Source of the DNA: Herpetosiphonaceae bacterium
Lineage (GTDB): Bacteria > Chloroflexota > Chloroflexia > Chloroflexales > Kallotenuaceae
Assembly: GCA_030147335.1 (NCBI GenBank)
Contig: JASKZZ010000335.1
Coordinates: forward strand, 1 to 5,266
Direction: 5' to 3'
Length of the DNA stretch: 5,266 nucleotides
Every line of letters starts with the position of its first letter. Within the stretch, counting starts at the first letter, position 1. The notes under the pieces are model-generated. The model made no database searches. It saw only the letters and a list, made by a program, of their open reading frames with translations, and was not told the DNA's origin. Below, piece by piece: positions 5,195 through 5,266 of this stretch. The position numbers and the translations under genes are program-made.

Positions 5195-5266
5195 TCGATG
5201 TGTGCCATCTGGACGAAGCTGGCTTTGCCATGACGCTTTCGACGGCCTATAGTTGGTTCCCCATCG
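5146..5266 (+). CDS. IS630-type transposase, -1 frame with start of DDE catalytic domain (cut by window edge)
   Basis: In the frame one base back, open from after the TGA at 5143-5145, the reading after the slippery site is GDAGLIDVCHLDEAGF and onward to SWFPI at the window end. HLDEAGF matches the first catalytic Asp block of the IS630 DDE domain; the Asp is at 5212-5214, residue 181 of the fused protein. No start codon or ribosome site serves this frame, so it should be made only as a fusion, of which 198 residues are visible. The other two acidic catalytic residues lie beyond the window, so I cannot tell whether the enzyme is intact. Confidence 0.85.
5173..5179 (+). promoter_or_regulatory. 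Slippery heptamer A AAA AAG for -1 programmed frameshift
   Basis: The heptamer A-AAA-AAG is aligned to the zero frame as X XXY YYZ (codons GAA AAA AAG), the most efficient bacterial -1 slippage motif, also used in dnaX. It lies within the 49-nt overlap of the two transposase frames, 13 nt before the zero-frame TGA. The A7 run is followed directly by GGGG. No obvious strong downstream hairpin is visible within the next 60 nt, and the GGAGG at 5131-5135 is too far upstream to resemble the dnaX stimulator. Confidence 0.8.

Larger units (their letters stand above)
4620..5266 (+). mobile_element. IS630-type insertion sequence, left part (right end beyond window)
   Basis: The element is recognised from its transposase. 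The exact left end cannot be fixed because the right inverted repeat is not in the window. IS630 elements insert at TA, often within CTAG, and duplicate the TA. Candidates are the TA at 4620-4621, followed by a stretch containing TTTTGCCCCC, and the CTAG at 4603-4606. The start given here is a guess between them. The element sits in intergenic DNA and breaks no visible gene. Confidence 0.6.

Noticed and set aside
4741..5208. Minus-strand open frame of 155 codons across the transposase
   Set aside because: It is the antisense of the transposase, whose plus-strand helix-turn-helix domains and DEAGF motif are clear.

Overview
The window reads as chromosomal DNA of a bacterium, most plausibly a member of the Chloroflexota. 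The reason is the style of the two secreted proteins, which carry repeats with the core FER-x-RFE-x-HPEN; I associate these with filamentous Chloroflexota. This assignment rests on pattern memory, not on a search. There are four gene loci. Three lie on the minus strand and one is an insertion sequence on the plus strand, cut by the right edge.

Right to left along the minus strand: (1) 2056-4311 encodes a 751-residue exported glycoside hydrolase. It has a GH5-like (clan GH-A) catalytic barrel with both catalytic glutamates, placed between two pairs of LGFP-like repeats. (2) 717-1808 encodes a 363-residue exported protein without a catalytic domain. It has the same N-terminal pair of repeats, then a Pro-Ser linker encoded by an 18-bp tandem DNA repeat, then a small beta-rich C-terminal domain. 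(3) 1-540 is the N-terminal 180 residues of lipoyl synthase LipA, with both iron-sulfur cysteine motifs, a strong ribosome binding site and an extended -10 promoter.

Hairpins lie just downstream of both secreted-protein genes (1991-2026 and 652-683), so the three minus-strand genes look like separate transcription units rather than one operon. The two secreted proteins share the repeat pair and probably act on the same surface or polysaccharide, one as an enzyme and one as a non-catalytic partner. LipA is a housekeeping enzyme of lipoate synthesis and has no evident link to them.

On the plus strand, 4673-5266 is the start of an IS630-type (Tc1/mariner superfamily) transposase. Its helix-turn-helix half ends at a TGA at 5192-5194. 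A classic A AAA AAG slippery heptamer at 5173-5179 joins it, after a -1 shift, to a frame that carries the first catalytic aspartate (HLDEAGF) and runs off the window. The gene-free stretch 4312-4672 holds several inverted repeats and the unmapped left end of the element.

No CRISPR array, tRNA or rRNA is visible. The most interesting point is the repeat family shared by the enzyme and its neighbour. I see no evidence for a wholly new multi-gene system.
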